DNA of 63,062 nt from an uncultured Pelagibacteraceae bacterium. GTDB lineage: Bacteria; Pseudomonadota; Alphaproteobacteria; Pelagibacterales; Pelagibacteraceae. Positions 1-8,734 of the stretch are shown piece after piece. The notes under the pieces are model-generated. The model ran no database searches, was not told the DNA's origin, and was given only the letters and a program-made list of their open reading frames with translations. Location of the stretch: assembly GCA_902609855.1 (NCBI GenBank), contig CACLTL010000005.1, positions 1 through 63,062 on the forward strand. The letters run 5' to 3'. The position numbers were made by a program, and so were the translations under genes. The first letter of the stretch is position 1. Each line of letters opens with the position of its first letter.

Positions 1-177
1 AAAATTACTGAACTTGATTTAAACAACAGACGAATTAAATTAAGTGTAAAGGCTGCCCAAATTGATGAAGAAAAAACATTAATTGCTAAGTTTGGAGAAG
101 GAGCGACTAAATCTGGCGCTACTTTAAAAGGTATTTTCGAAAAAGCTATTGGGAAAAAAAAGAAAAAAGAAAAATAA
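1..177 (+). CDS. rpsA: 30S ribosomal protein S1, C-terminal end (partial)
   Basis: The frame is open from base 1 to a TAA at 175-177, giving the last 58 residues of a longer protein. The start resembles the end of an S1 RNA-binding repeat (ITELDLNNRRIKLSVKA, compare the family pattern ELDxxxRRIxLSxKA). A Lys-rich tail ending KKKKKEK follows. S1 binds mRNA on the 30S subunit and helps start translation. In alphaproteobacteria rpsA is commonly followed by ihfB, and that is what follows here with no gap. The rest lies outside the window. Confidence 0.85.
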   Translation, partial: KITELDLNNRRIKLSVKAAQIDEEKTLIAKFGEGATKSGATLKGIFEKAIGKKKKKEK

Positions 178-459
178 TTGTCACGCGCAAAGCTTATAAA
201 ACAGCTTAAAGAAAAAAATCCTCAACTCAATCGCTATGAACTGGAAAATGTGTTAAATATTTTAACAGAGAGTATTTCATTTACTTTGAAAAATGGAGGT
301 GAAGTTGAAATTAGGGGTTTAGGAAGATGGTATTGTAAAAAAATAAAAGAAAATTTCAATGCTAGAAATCCTAAAACTAATGAATTAATTTATAAACCAG
401 AGCGTTTAAAAGTAAAATTTAAATCATCTAAAAAATTAATTAAAGAGATTAACAAATGA
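178..459 (+). CDS. ihfB: Integration host factor beta subunit / HU-family DNA-binding protein
   Basis: This 93-residue protein matches the HU/IHF fold over its full length. It has an N-terminal helical part (SRAKLIKQLKEKNP), then the beta arm with GLGRWYCKKIKENFNARNPKTNE, the counterpart of GFGxFxxxxRxxRxGRNPxTGE, and a C-terminal KVKFKSSKKL. The family bends DNA as a dimer for replication, recombination and transcription. The start is TTG directly after the rpsA stop; no ATG lies nearby and the N-terminus aligns with the family only from here. It overlaps pyrF by four bases (ATGA). Assignment to the beta rather than alpha subunit rests on the rpsA neighbour. Confidence 0.85.
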   Translation: MSRAKLIKQLKEKNPQLNRYELENVLNILTESISFTLKNGGEVEIRGLGRWYCKKIKENFNARNPKTNELIYKPERLKVKFKSSKKLIKEINK

Positions 460-1145
460 TTAAACCGAAAATATTTATTGCGTGTGATACAAATAAAATT
501 AGTGAAGTAAAAAGAATAATTAATTTAACTAGAACGAATAAATTAGACATTGGTTATAAATTTGGTTTAGAGTTTTTTTACAGTAAGAATGGTCGAAAAT
601 TTATCTCTAAAATTAAAAAAAAGAAAATATTTTTAGACTTGAAACTAAATGATATCCCAGCAACATGTGTTGCGGCAGTGAAATCTTTAAGGGATATAAA
701 AAATATTAATTATCTTACTTTGCACGCAAATGCAGGAGAAGAAACTATTAAAGCAGTTGTTAAATTTGTAAAAAAAAGTAATACAAAAATTCGTATATTG
801 TTAGTTACTGTTTTAACAAGTATTTCTAATTCATCTATAAAAAAAATTGGCCATACAAAACCAATAATAGATCTTGTAAAAAAACAAGCTTTACTAGCTA
901 AGTCATCTGGATGTCATGGTATTGTTTGTGCTGGATCTGATTTAAAATCTATAAAAAAGATATTTAAAGGAGAAATAATTACTCCAGGCATCCGACTCAA
1001 AGGTGATAGTTTTGGAGATCAAAAAAGAGTTATGGGTCCAAAAGAGTCCTTTAAAAATGGAAGTACTGCCCTTGTAATGGGGCGTTCTATTATTAAAGGC
1101 AATATCCAAAATAATATTTCTAAATTAATTAAAGAATTAAATTAA
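456..1145 (+). CDS. pyrF: Orotidine 5'-phosphate decarboxylase
   Basis: Converts OMP to UMP, the last step of de novo pyrimidine synthesis. The 229-residue length is typical. The TIM-barrel signature is clear: ACDTN near the N-terminus (substrate Asp), FLDLKLNDIPAT around residues 65-76 carrying the Lys and Asp of the catalytic tetrad, TPGIRLKGD in the phosphate-binding region and VMGRSIIKG at the end. It starts within the ihfB stop (ATGA) and its stop shares one base with the trpF start (TAATG), so the three genes are probably translationally coupled. Confidence 0.94.
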   Translation: MIKPKIFIACDTNKISEVKRIINLTRTNKLDIGYKFGLEFFYSKNGRKFISKIKKKKIFLDLKLNDIPATCVAAVKSLRDIKNINYLTLHANAGEETIKAVVKFVKKSNTKIRILLVTVLTSISNSSIKKIGHTKPIIDLVKKQALLAKSSGCHGIVCAGSDLKSIKKIFKGEIITPGIRLKGDSFGDQKRVMGPKESFKNGSTALVMGRSIIKGNIQNNISKLIKELN

Positions 1146-1753
1146 TGAAGATCAAAATTTGTGGTTTAAATGTAGCTAGAGACGTTCAGCTTTGCATTGA
1201 TCTTAAAGTTGATTTTTTAGGTTTTGTTTTTTACAAAAAATCTCCAAGAAATGTATCCTTGGAAGATATAAAATTTTTATCTAAATATACTAAAAAAAAT
1301 TCTTCTTTTGTTGCCGTAACTGTAAATCCCACTGATAAATTTATTAATGATAATCTGCTTGGAAAGTTTGACTACATTCAGTTACATGGAACAGAAACAA
1401 ATCAAAGAGTAGTTGAAATTAAAAAACTAGGTTTCAAAATAATTAAAGCCATAAAAATAAAAGATGAAAAAGATATAAATGAGTATAAAAAATTCGATGA
1501 TGCAGATATCATCTTATTCGATACACCGGGTATGGAAAGATCAATAGTATTTCCGAAAGAACTTATTAAAAAACTTCCACGAGGGGATAAATTTGCCTTG
1601 GCAGGATCAATCTCTGAGAATAACGTCAAAAATATAAGTAAATTAGGGGTTAACTTTTTTGATTTATCATCTAGTTTAGAAAGTGAATTAGGTTACAAAG
1701 ATCATCTAAAAATCAAAAATTTTTTTAACAAAATTAATGAGCTTCAAAATTAA
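1145..1753 (+). CDS. trpF: Phosphoribosylanthranilate isomerase
   Basis: Third step of tryptophan synthesis from anthranilate, an Amadori rearrangement of phosphoribosylanthranilate. The 202 residues begin MKIKICGLN, the KICG motif with the catalytic Cys. DFLGFVFYKKSPRNV follows, then QLHG near residue 80 and ILFDTPG with the catalytic Asp near residue 126. The end (LAGSISENNVKNI, then DLSSSLES) matches the family phosphate-binding pattern. It overlaps pyrF by one base and trpB by 17 bases. The pyrF-trpF-trpB-trpA order is found in other alphaproteobacteria. Confidence 0.93.
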   Translation: MKIKICGLNVARDVQLCIDLKVDFLGFVFYKKSPRNVSLEDIKFLSKYTKKNSSFVAVTVNPTDKFINDNLLGKFDYIQLHGTETNQRVVEIKKLGFKIIKAIKIKDEKDINEYKKFDDADIILFDTPGMERSIVFPKELIKKLPRGDKFALAGSISENNVKNISKLGVNFFDLSSSLESELGYKDHLKIKNFFNKINELQN

Positions 1754-2969
1754 AAAAAGAACACAGCTAATAGACCAACACGATAAAAACTTCATGTATG
1801 GTGGGAAATTTGGTGGAAATTTTATACCTGAAACTCTTAAAAAACCTATTGATGATTTAACAAAATTATTTACCAAATTAAGAAATGACAAATTATTTCT
1901 TAGGGAAAGAGATCATTATTTTGTAAATTATATTGGTGCTCCTACACCTTTAATTAAACTTGAAAATTTAACAGACTATCTAGCAGGAGCACAAGTATAT
2001 GCAAAAGTAGTATCTGAAGCTAATGGTGGTGCGCACAAAATTTATAATGCTACCGTACATTGCTTAATAGCAAAAAAAGCAGGAAAGAAATTTATAGTAG
2101 GTGACACAGGTGCAGGTTATGCAGGAAAAATGCTTTCTATGGCAGCAAAAAAATTCGGTCTTAAATGTAAAATTTTTATGGGAGCGAAAGACATTAAAAG
2201 ACAAAGACCTAATGTTGAAGCTATAAAAAAGAATGGAGCTGAGATAGTACCTGTAACTACTGGGAGTCAAACGCTGGTAGATGCTGTAAGCGAATGTATG
2301 AGATACTGGGTATCTAATTGTGATACTACACACATGTGTGTTGGTTCTACAGTGGGTCCTAACATATTTATCAAGATCTGTGCTTGGAGTACTGCTCAAA
2401 TTTCAAGAGAATTAATGCAACAGTTAAAAGAGGAATTCGGAAAAATTCCAAAAAAACTCAAGTTAATTAATTGTGTTGGTGGAGGAAGCTCTGCAGCAGG
2501 TTTTTGGAATGAGTTTATGGATACCAATGCTGAGTTTATCGGGGTTGAAGCTGGAGGACCAAAAAATAGCAAACTCCATGCTGCACCATTGACTAATGGA
2601 TCTAAAATTGGAATTCTTCATGGTGCTGCTCAATACGTAATTCAAGATAAAGAGGGTCAAATAGGATCGACAGAATCTATTTCAGCTGGACTAGATTATC
2701 CTGGAATATCTCCATTGCATTGTTTTCTAAAAGATACGAAAAGAGCAAGGTACACTTCAGCAAGCGATGAAGAAGCACTTGAAGCTTATCGGCTAGTTTC
2801 TAATCTTGAGAATATTTCACCCTCCCTTGAGCCATCGCATGCATTTGCAGAAGCGATAAAAATTGCCCCAAAATTAAAATCATCAGATGTGATTGTAGTA
2901 AATTCTTGCGGTGATAGTATTAAAGATAAAGATATCATAAAACAAAGATTAGGGACTTACATAAGATGA
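1737..2969 (+). CDS. trpB: Tryptophan synthase beta chain, divergent
   Basis: Homologous to TrpB over all 410 residues. KFGGNFIPETL opens it, NGGAHKIYN places the PLP Lys at residue 101, GAKDIKRQRPNV follows, and GGGSSAAG at 248-255 is the phosphate loop. SISAGLDYPGISPLH and DEEALEA are normal. Several normally near-invariant positions differ. The catalytic Glu of ETGAGQHG is Asp (D123) and that loop reads DTGAGYAG. GPHPYP is replaced by GPNIFI, EHGAPL by LHAAPL, and the Ser that contacts the PLP nitrogen in LSGRGDKD is Cys (C391) in SCGDSIKDKD. It sits between trpF and trpA and overlaps both, so it most likely makes tryptophan from indole and serine. Activity remains an inference. Confidence 0.85.
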   Translation: MSFKIKKRTQLIDQHDKNFMYGGKFGGNFIPETLKKPIDDLTKLFTKLRNDKLFLRERDHYFVNYIGAPTPLIKLENLTDYLAGAQVYAKVVSEANGGAHKIYNATVHCLIAKKAGKKFIVGDTGAGYAGKMLSMAAKKFGLKCKIFMGAKDIKRQRPNVEAIKKNGAEIVPVTTGSQTLVDAVSECMRYWVSNCDTTHMCVGSTVGPNIFIKICAWSTAQISRELMQQLKEEFGKIPKKLKLINCVGGGSSAAGFWNEFMDTNAEFIGVEAGGPKNSKLHAAPLTNGSKIGILHGAAQYVIQDKEGQIGSTESISAGLDYPGISPLHCFLKDTKRARYTSASDEEALEAYRLVSNLENISPSLEPSHAFAEAIKIAPKLKSSDVIVVNSCGDSIKDKDIIKQRLGTYIR

Positions 2970-3766
2970 AGTCTAAAATTGCTTTAGCGTTTGATAAATG
3001 CAGGAAAGCAAAAAGAGCTGCATTAATTACCTACACTGTTGCAGGTGATAACAATAAAAATAATTCACTTAAAATATTAAACATAATTTCAAAACACGCA
3101 GATATTTTAGAACTTGGTTTTCCTCATAACACCCCCATAGCAGATGGTGGCCAAATACAAGAAAGTTCTCATCGGGCTCTTAAAAATGGAATTAAGCTAA
3201 AAGATGTTTTTCAAATCGTTAAGAAATTTAAAAAAAATAATCCGGCTAAACCCATAATTTTAATGGGCTATTATAATTTAATCTATCAAGAAGGTGAAAA
3301 TAAATTTTTAAAAAGTTGTAATATTTCAGGAGTAGATGGTTTAATTATTGTTGATTTACCTTATCCTGAAAATAAAAAATTTGCAGAAAAATGCAAAAAA
3401 AAATCTATAAATTTCATACAACTGCTTTCCCCTACAACATCTAAAAAAAGAATGAAAAAGATTATAAAAGACTCACATGATATGATTTATTATATATCGA
3501 TGTTATCAACGACTGGTGGTAAGCTTAAAGTTTCACCCAAAAAAATTCTACAAAATTATAATTTTATTAAAAGAATCAACCCAAAAAAAAACCTAGTAAT
3601 TGGATTTGGCATTACAGATAAGACCATATCCTCTCTAAAATCAGCTAATGGTTTAGTTGTGGGCAGTATGTTGTGCAAAACAATAACAAATTCACTCAAA
3701 ATGGGACAAAATCCTGTCATAAAGTTAGGTAAAGTTGTGTACAATCTTAAAAGAAAATTAATATGA
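2966..3766 (+). CDS. trpA: Tryptophan synthase alpha chain
   Basis: Cleaves indole-3-glycerol phosphate and passes indole to TrpB. Family landmarks in the 266 residues are ITYTVAGDNN, ELGFPHNTPIADG with the catalytic Glu and Asp, ILMGYYN, DGLIIVDLP, YYISMLSTTGG (loop 6 region) and VIGFGIT...GLVVGSML. The loops facing TrpB in known structures differ from the usual PFSDP and SVTGVTG forms, in step with the divergent TrpB next door. It overlaps trpB by four bases (ATGA) and accD by four bases. Confidence 0.9.
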   Translation: MKSKIALAFDKCRKAKRAALITYTVAGDNNKNNSLKILNIISKHADILELGFPHNTPIADGGQIQESSHRALKNGIKLKDVFQIVKKFKKNNPAKPIILMGYYNLIYQEGENKFLKSCNISGVDGLIIVDLPYPENKKFAEKCKKKSINFIQLLSPTTSKKRMKKIIKDSHDMIYYISMLSTTGGKLKVSPKKILQNYNFIKRINPKKNLVIGFGITDKTISSLKSANGLVVGSMLCKTITNSLKMGQNPVIKLGKVVYNLKRKLI

Positions 3767-4677
3767 ATTGGATAACAAAATTTATCAAACCAAAAATTAA
3801 ATCTCTTTTTGAAAAAAGATCATCTAAGACAGAAGATAACCTTTGGACTACATGTGGCTGCAAGAATTTAATTTATAAAGAAGACTTAGTCTCTAATCAA
3901 AAAGTTTGCCCAAAGTGTGGGGCACATCATAAATTAACTTGCAGAGAAAGATTCGAAACTTTTTTTGACAATAAGGAATTTGATTTAATTGAAACTCCTT
4001 TGCCTAAAGATGATCCATTAAACTTTGTAGATAAAAAAAAATACAGTGATCGTTTAAATGCTGCAAGAAAACTGACTGGTCAAGATGATGCAGTTTTAAT
4101 TGCTAAAGGAAAAATTCAAAATATTAATGTTGTGGTCGGTTCTCAAGATTTTAGATTTATAGGAGGTTCATTTGGAGCAGCATCAGGAGAAGCTTTTATA
4201 GCAGGTGCACAACAAGCAATTGAAAATAATATGCCATATATTTTCTTTAGTTGCTCAGGAGGACAAAGAATGATGGAGTCATCTATAGCACTAATGCAAA
4301 TGTCTCGAACAGCTTTAGCCGTGAATGAATTGAAGAAAAAAAATATTCCCTTCTTGGTAGTTTTAACTGATCCAACAACAGGAGGGGTAACAGCTTCATG
4401 GGCGATGTTAGGTGATATCTTAATTGCTGAGCCTAAAGCTACAATAGGTTTTGCTGGAAGACGAGTAATTCAAGATACTGTTCGTGAGACTTTACCAAAC
4501 GAATTTCAAACAGCTGAATATGTGAGAGATCATGGAGGAATTGATTTAGTTGTTGAAAGAAAATATTTGAATTCAACAATTGGTACGTTACTAAATGTTC
4601 TATTGAAAAAACAAGAGGCTCAGGCTAAACAAGTTTCTAATGTCACAGTCGATAAGTCTCTACAAACTGCTAGCTAA
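3763..4677 (+). CDS. accD: Acetyl-CoA carboxylase carboxyltransferase beta subunit
   Basis: AccD pairs with AccA to move CO2 from carboxybiotin to acetyl-CoA, making malonyl-CoA for fatty acid synthesis. The 304-residue protein has an N-terminal zinc ribbon and then the crotonase-fold domain (GGSFGAASGEAFIAGAQQAI, SCSGGQRMMESSIALMQM, LTDPTTGGVTASWAMLGDI, AEPKATIGFAGRRVI). The zinc ribbon is odd: its first pair is C31-x-C33 instead of the usual C-x2-C, while C49-x2-C52 is normal. The trpA-accD-folC order is common in alphaproteobacteria. Confidence 0.95.
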   Translation: MNWITKFIKPKIKSLFEKRSSKTEDNLWTTCGCKNLIYKEDLVSNQKVCPKCGAHHKLTCRERFETFFDNKEFDLIETPLPKDDPLNFVDKKKYSDRLNAARKLTGQDDAVLIAKGKIQNINVVVGSQDFRFIGGSFGAASGEAFIAGAQQAIENNMPYIFFSCSGGQRMMESSIALMQMSRTALAVNELKKKNIPFLVVLTDPTTGGVTASWAMLGDILIAEPKATIGFAGRRVIQDTVRETLPNEFQTAEYVRDHGGIDLVVERKYLNSTIGTLLNVLLKKQEAQAKQVSNVTVDKSLQTAS

Positions 4678-5902
4678 TCATAAGCTCTTCAACAAAACTA
4701 TTAATTTTGATTTAAAAAGGATTAAATTAGTACTTAAAAAATTAGGACACCCAGAGAGGAAACTAAATAATGTTATAAATTTTTTAGGTTCAAGTGGTAA
4801 ATTTACTACTCTTCACTCTGTGAAAAGTTTTATTGAAGCTAATAAACAAACAACAACTAATTATATCTCACCGTCTCTAAAAGATATTAAAGAACGATTT
4901 TGGATGGGTGACAGATATTTAACTCATCGAGAAATTAAACAATCAATTACACTCATTGAAAAATTAAAGATCCCTCTTACTATTTTTGAAGTTCTTACAG
5001 TAGTTTATTTAATTAACGCCTCAAAAAGAAACACTGATTATCACTTAGTAGAAGCAGGCGCATTATTTGCTAAGGACTCAACTAACGTATTTGATTTTCC
5101 TTTAGCTCAGGTAATCGTCAATATTAACAAGCAACATTTAAATTTTCTTAAAAAAAAAACATTGAATGAAGTTATTTATCAGAAAGTAGGTTTTTTAAGC
5201 AATTTTACACAGATTTATGTTGGCAAACAAAGACTCGATGTATTGAACAAAATTAAAAGAAATCTCAAAAAAAATAAAAGTAAAATAAATTATCCGAATT
5301 CATGGAGATTGATAAAAAAAAATAAGTACTTTTTTTACGAAGATAAACAAAATAAGATTAAGCTTAATACTTTAAATATACATTCAAAAGGATTATTAGA
5401 AAACCTTTGTCATGCAATTAAAATAGCTCTAGATCTTAAAATTGATAGGAAGGTAATTGATAAAACTATTCCGAATATTTCATTTGAAGGAAGATTTCAG
5501 TATTTAAAGAAAGGTAAAATTAAAAATAAACTCCATAGAAATGAGCAGATTATGCTTGATGGCGCTCATGCAGAAACTGACGCAAAAAATTTAGCCAATT
5601 ACTTGAAAAATATTAAAGTGCCTAAATACGCTATTTGGGCAATGATGAAAAATAAAGAACCTGATTTGTTCATAAAACAATTTAAAGGAATTTTTAGAAA
5701 AATAATAACAATACCAATTGAAAACGAGCAAAATTGTGTGTCTGCTAAAGAGTTAAAGGCTATAGCAAAAAAAAATCAATTTAATGTAATTGAAGCTAAT
5801 AATTTTAGTGAAGCAATTAATTATATAACCTCATCTGATAAGAAATTAATTAGTTGTATAGGCTCTTTATATAATGTGGGAAATATACTTAATAAAAATT
5901 AG
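4640..5902 (+). CDS. folC: Folylpolyglutamate / dihydrofolate synthase, divergent
   Basis: Position after accD and overall pattern identify FolC, which adds glutamate to folates. The 420 residues open with KRIKLVLKKLGHPERKLNNVINFLG, matching the pre-P-loop helix. The P-loop is GSSGKFTT (residues 50-57) instead of the family GTNGKGST. YISPSL then matches YTSPHL, FEVLT matches FExLT, VEAG...STNV matches VExGxGGRxDxTNV in weakened form, and LDGAHA matches DGAHN. YQKVGF may hold the carbamylated Lys. The ATG at 4640 overlaps accD by 38 bases and gives a normal N-terminus. Function is probable but key motifs have drifted. Confidence 0.78.
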   Translation: MSQSISLYKLLANHKLFNKTINFDLKRIKLVLKKLGHPERKLNNVINFLGSSGKFTTLHSVKSFIEANKQTTTNYISPSLKDIKERFWMGDRYLTHREIKQSITLIEKLKIPLTIFEVLTVVYLINASKRNTDYHLVEAGALFAKDSTNVFDFPLAQVIVNINKQHLNFLKKKTLNEVIYQKVGFLSNFTQIYVGKQRLDVLNKIKRNLKKNKSKINYPNSWRLIKKNKYFFYEDKQNKIKLNTLNIHSKGLLENLCHAIKIALDLKIDRKVIDKTIPNISFEGRFQYLKKGKIKNKLHRNEQIMLDGAHAETDAKNLANYLKNIKVPKYAIWAMMKNKEPDLFIKQFKGIFRKIITIPIENEQNCVSAKELKAIAKKNQFNVIEANNFSEAINYITSSDKKLISCIGSLYNVGNILNKN

Positions 5903-6216
5903 ATATGAGGTTGAATAAACTCTAGCATATCCTTTTCACTAGTGGCCCCAACTTTAGTACCTACAAGTTTTCCCCCTTTAAATAAGAGCACTGTAGGCAC
6001 ACCTCTTACTGAATACTTTGTAGGTTCATTGGGTTGGCTTTCAATATCGTGATAGTAACAATCAATTTTATCAGCCATATCATTTGAAATCTTTTCTATA
6101 ATTGGTTTTAATTGTTGGCATGGTCCGCACCAGCTTGCCGAAAATTGAATTAGATTTAATTTACTTCCATTTATCTGATCTTGAAATTTTTCGTCTGTAG
6201 AATCTTTAAATGCCAT
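5899..6216 (-). CDS. trxA: Thioredoxin
   Basis: Small 105-residue cytoplasmic disulfide reductase with the active site ASWCGPCQQLKP near residues 28-38 and the conserved cis-Pro loop VRGVPTVLLFKGG. The fold is complete and there is no signal peptide. It converges on folC, sharing four bases at the ends, and leads the minus-strand run that extends to 11.0 kb. Confidence 0.95.
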   Translation of the reverse strand: MAFKDSTDEKFQDQINGSKLNLIQFSASWCGPCQQLKPIIEKISNDMADKIDCYYHDIESQPNEPTKYSVRGVPTVLLFKGGKLVGTKVGATSEKDMLEFIQPHI

Positions 6217-6250
6217 AAGCTCTAAATAAGTATTTTAAATTATTTGTCAA

Positions 6251-7672
6251 CTATGCAGATGAGTAATGTTTTTCCAAATCTTCAACGTATGCGTTAATAT
6301 CATCTAAAATTTTTAATTTTTCCTTATCATCTTGTTTTTCAAATTTTGCTCTCAAAGTATCAATCTCTGAGTAAGTTCTTGGTATGGTGTTCCATTTTTC
6401 ATTATTCGTGCTTAAAAGTTTCTTAGCTGTATCTTTATGTATTAAATTATATTCCTCTTTGCTTAATAATTCAGGTTTTTCCATATAGAGAAGTTTTTTT
6501 CCAAAATATTGTAGGCGCTCATCTTTAAATTTAGAAATTACACTCAATTTTTTATCCCACTCAGCGGAATGAAATTCAGGCATTACTTTATTGTCCTCCG
6601 CTGTTGTAAATTTAGCGTAAATGCTTTCCTCGTTATATAAGTCCTCTTGTGATTTATTTTGTTCTTTTTCTTCTACCTCTGAACGTTTTATAGATTGAAT
6701 TTTTTCTGCAAATTCTTTATTTTTTCGGACAAGCTCTGCCCTAGCTTTTAATTTTGCTGTTCCTATAACTTTGTATTCCTCAAATTTATCTCCATAAGAT
6801 GGATTCATTATTACTGGATGTTTATTATGTCTTACGGTTCTCATAAACTTTGGTTGTTTTTTCATTGCAGCCTCTAATTCCTTTAATGGCATACTTAAGT
6901 AAGGTGTTGGATCATGCCTTAAATCAAAACATAACGGCCATTGATATTGAGGGTGCTGGCATACAAAAGTTTGTACATAAGGTCTACTACGTCCATAAAA
7001 GTATTCATTTGTGCAAAAGAAAAGTTCTTTTTTAATTATTTCTAATGATTGAGTTTTATCCATAGTTAACATGCTTGCTTTCCAAACATTAGGTGCTTTT
7101 TTAGAAATAATTTTAGCTATTCCTACTGTTGCCATAACATCACCAATTGCGCTATGAGCTTCACTATGTTCAATGCCGTTTAAAGGAGCCATTTGATCTA
7201 ATTTATAAACATCATTACCTTTCTCATTAACAGAGTTTTTTAAAGTGTTTGGGTAGTACAAATTAGCTGCTCTGGCTAAACCCAAAATATCTCCTCTAGT
7301 GTTTCCATTTGTGCTCGTGATGTAAGGATATTCTAAAGTTTGAAATAAAGTACACCTTAGAAACTCTTCGTCGAATTCTATCGAGTTGAACCCTATGTAA
7401 GTAGCTTTTCCCCATCTTTTTAAAGTTTCAACAAATTGTCTTATCATCTCATAATGAGATAGGTTTGAATTTTTTAGCATTTGAGGTGACGATTTATTTA
7501 CAATCAAAGCCATAGCCTCAGGAATAATGCCAGGACTTAGCCTACATCGTGCATCAAACCTATCTAGTTCATCAAGATTATCATTTGTTAAGACAGCACC
7601 AATTTGAATAATCTGCCCCCAATATTTATTAGAGGAACTAGTCTCGAAATCGTAAAAGACAAAATTAGACAT
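6251..7672 (-). CDS. sbcB: Exodeoxyribonuclease I
   Basis: Degrades single-stranded DNA 3' to 5' in recombination and mismatch repair. The N-terminus has a DEDDh exonuclease domain: FVFYDFETSSSN (Exo I motif, D and E), then GFNSIEFDEEFLR (Exo II), and GIEHSEAHSAIGDVMAT (Exo III with His and Asp). The C-terminal extension (SH3-like and helical region of Exo I) brings it to 473 residues, close to the 475 of E. coli ExoI. It is separated from rmuC by only seven bases. Confidence 0.87.
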   Translation of the reverse strand: MSNFVFYDFETSSSNKYWGQIIQIGAVLTNDNLDELDRFDARCRLSPGIIPEAMALIVNKSSPQMLKNSNLSHYEMIRQFVETLKRWGKATYIGFNSIEFDEEFLRCTLFQTLEYPYITSTNGNTRGDILGLARAANLYYPNTLKNSVNEKGNDVYKLDQMAPLNGIEHSEAHSAIGDVMATVGIAKIISKKAPNVWKASMLTMDKTQSLEIIKKELFFCTNEYFYGRSRPYVQTFVCQHPQYQWPLCFDLRHDPTPYLSMPLKELEAAMKKQPKFMRTVRHNKHPVIMNPSYGDKFEEYKVIGTAKLKARAELVRKNKEFAEKIQSIKRSEVEEKEQNKSQEDLYNEESIYAKFTTAEDNKVMPEFHSAEWDKKLSVISKFKDERLQYFGKKLLYMEKPELLSKEEYNLIHKDTAKKLLSTNNEKWNTIPRTYSEIDTLRAKFEKQDDKEKLKILDDINAYVEDLEKHYSSA

Positions 7673-7679
7673 ATGATAT

Positions 7680-8708
7680 CTACTTAAGAACTTTTATTTT
7701 CTCCGAATTTTCCTCTAATGTTTCCTTCACCTGTTGTGGGTCTTTAATATTAGAAAGTGTATTCATTATTGATCTTGCATCTCTTCCAAAGCCATCTGTA
7801 GCAGTCATTGCTTGTTCGAGTTTTTTTCTTAAATCTTTAATTCCATCAAAATGTTTGTCAAATCTTGAACTTATATTTCTTAAATCGTTATAAATTTGTG
7901 TAGCATGTTGTTGGACTTTTAATGTTTGAAAGCCTAAATGATAAGATTGTAATAAAGCAGATAAAGTATTCGGTCCTGAAATAGTTACTTTGTACTTAGT
8001 TCTTAACTCTTGAAGTAGTAGTTCTTTTGTCTTTGGATCTCTATAACTTGATAACTCAGCAAAAAGTCCTTCTGTTGGAACGTAGATAATTGCGAAATCT
8101 GTGCTTTTAGGTGGAGCTATGTATTTTGCATTAACAGCTTTTGCTTTTAATCTAAAAGCTGTAGCTAAATCTTTTCTAGCTTCTGCCTGAGCGTCTTTAT
8201 CATTTACATTGTAAGCATCATCAATTGCTTTATATTTTTCGACGGGCCAATGACTATCAATAGGAAGCAAAACATCTTGTAGCTTTATTGCAAACTCAAC
8301 TGTTTCTGATGTATCTTCCTTCATTTTTACATTTGCTATGAATTGTGATGCTGGAAGTAAATCTTTTAAAAGAGCTCCTAAACCAAATTCAGCAAGCGTA
8401 CCGTAAGTTTTTACTCCACTTAAAATTTTACTAAAATTATCCTGGCTTTTATTTAGCTCACTAACTTGGCGATTAAATACTCCAACTTTTTCATCTACTT
8501 TTGTTAGAGCCCCAGTCATATCTTTTGCGATTTCTTTGCTCATAGAACCAAATGACTGACTAAAAGAATTTTTTAAAGAACTTACTTCATCTTTAAGAAT
8601 TTGGCTGTTGTCAATTTGATCCGGTTGTTTACGTTTTATTAAGAATATAACGGCAATTAGATTAGCTAATAACAAACATATTATGAGTAAACCTACTATC
8701 GAATCCAT
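7680..8708 (-). CDS. rmuC: DNA recombination protein RmuC
   Basis: An N-terminal membrane anchor (IVGLLIICLLLANLIAVIFLIKRK, residues 4-27) is followed by a coiled coil and then the RmuC domain (LAEFGLGALLKDLLPASQF, VEFAIKL, LPIDSHWPVEKY, TDFAIIYVPTEGLFAEL, LSALLQSYHLGFQTLKVQ). RmuC is thought to limit recombination at inverted repeats; its biochemical role is not settled. At 342 residues it is shorter than the E. coli protein, mainly in the coiled coil. It lies just upstream of sbcB, so two DNA-repair genes are probably cotranscribed. Confidence 0.9.
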   Translation of the reverse strand: MDSIVGLLIICLLLANLIAVIFLIKRKQPDQIDNSQILKDEVSSLKNSFSQSFGSMSKEIAKDMTGALTKVDEKVGVFNRQVSELNKSQDNFSKILSGVKTYGTLAEFGLGALLKDLLPASQFIANVKMKEDTSETVEFAIKLQDVLLPIDSHWPVEKYKAIDDAYNVNDKDAQAEARKDLATAFRLKAKAVNAKYIAPPKSTDFAIIYVPTEGLFAELSSYRDPKTKELLLQELRTKYKVTISGPNTLSALLQSYHLGFQTLKVQQHATQIYNDLRNISSRFDKHFDGIKDLRKKLEQAMTATDGFGRDARSIMNTLSNIKDPQQVKETLEENSEKIKVLK

Positions 8709-8734
8709 AAAACATTATACATCATTTAGAATAA

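Noticed and set aside
2064-2399. 111-codon open frame opposite trpB
   Set aside because: Antisense to trpB with no ribosome binding site and no recognisable domain.
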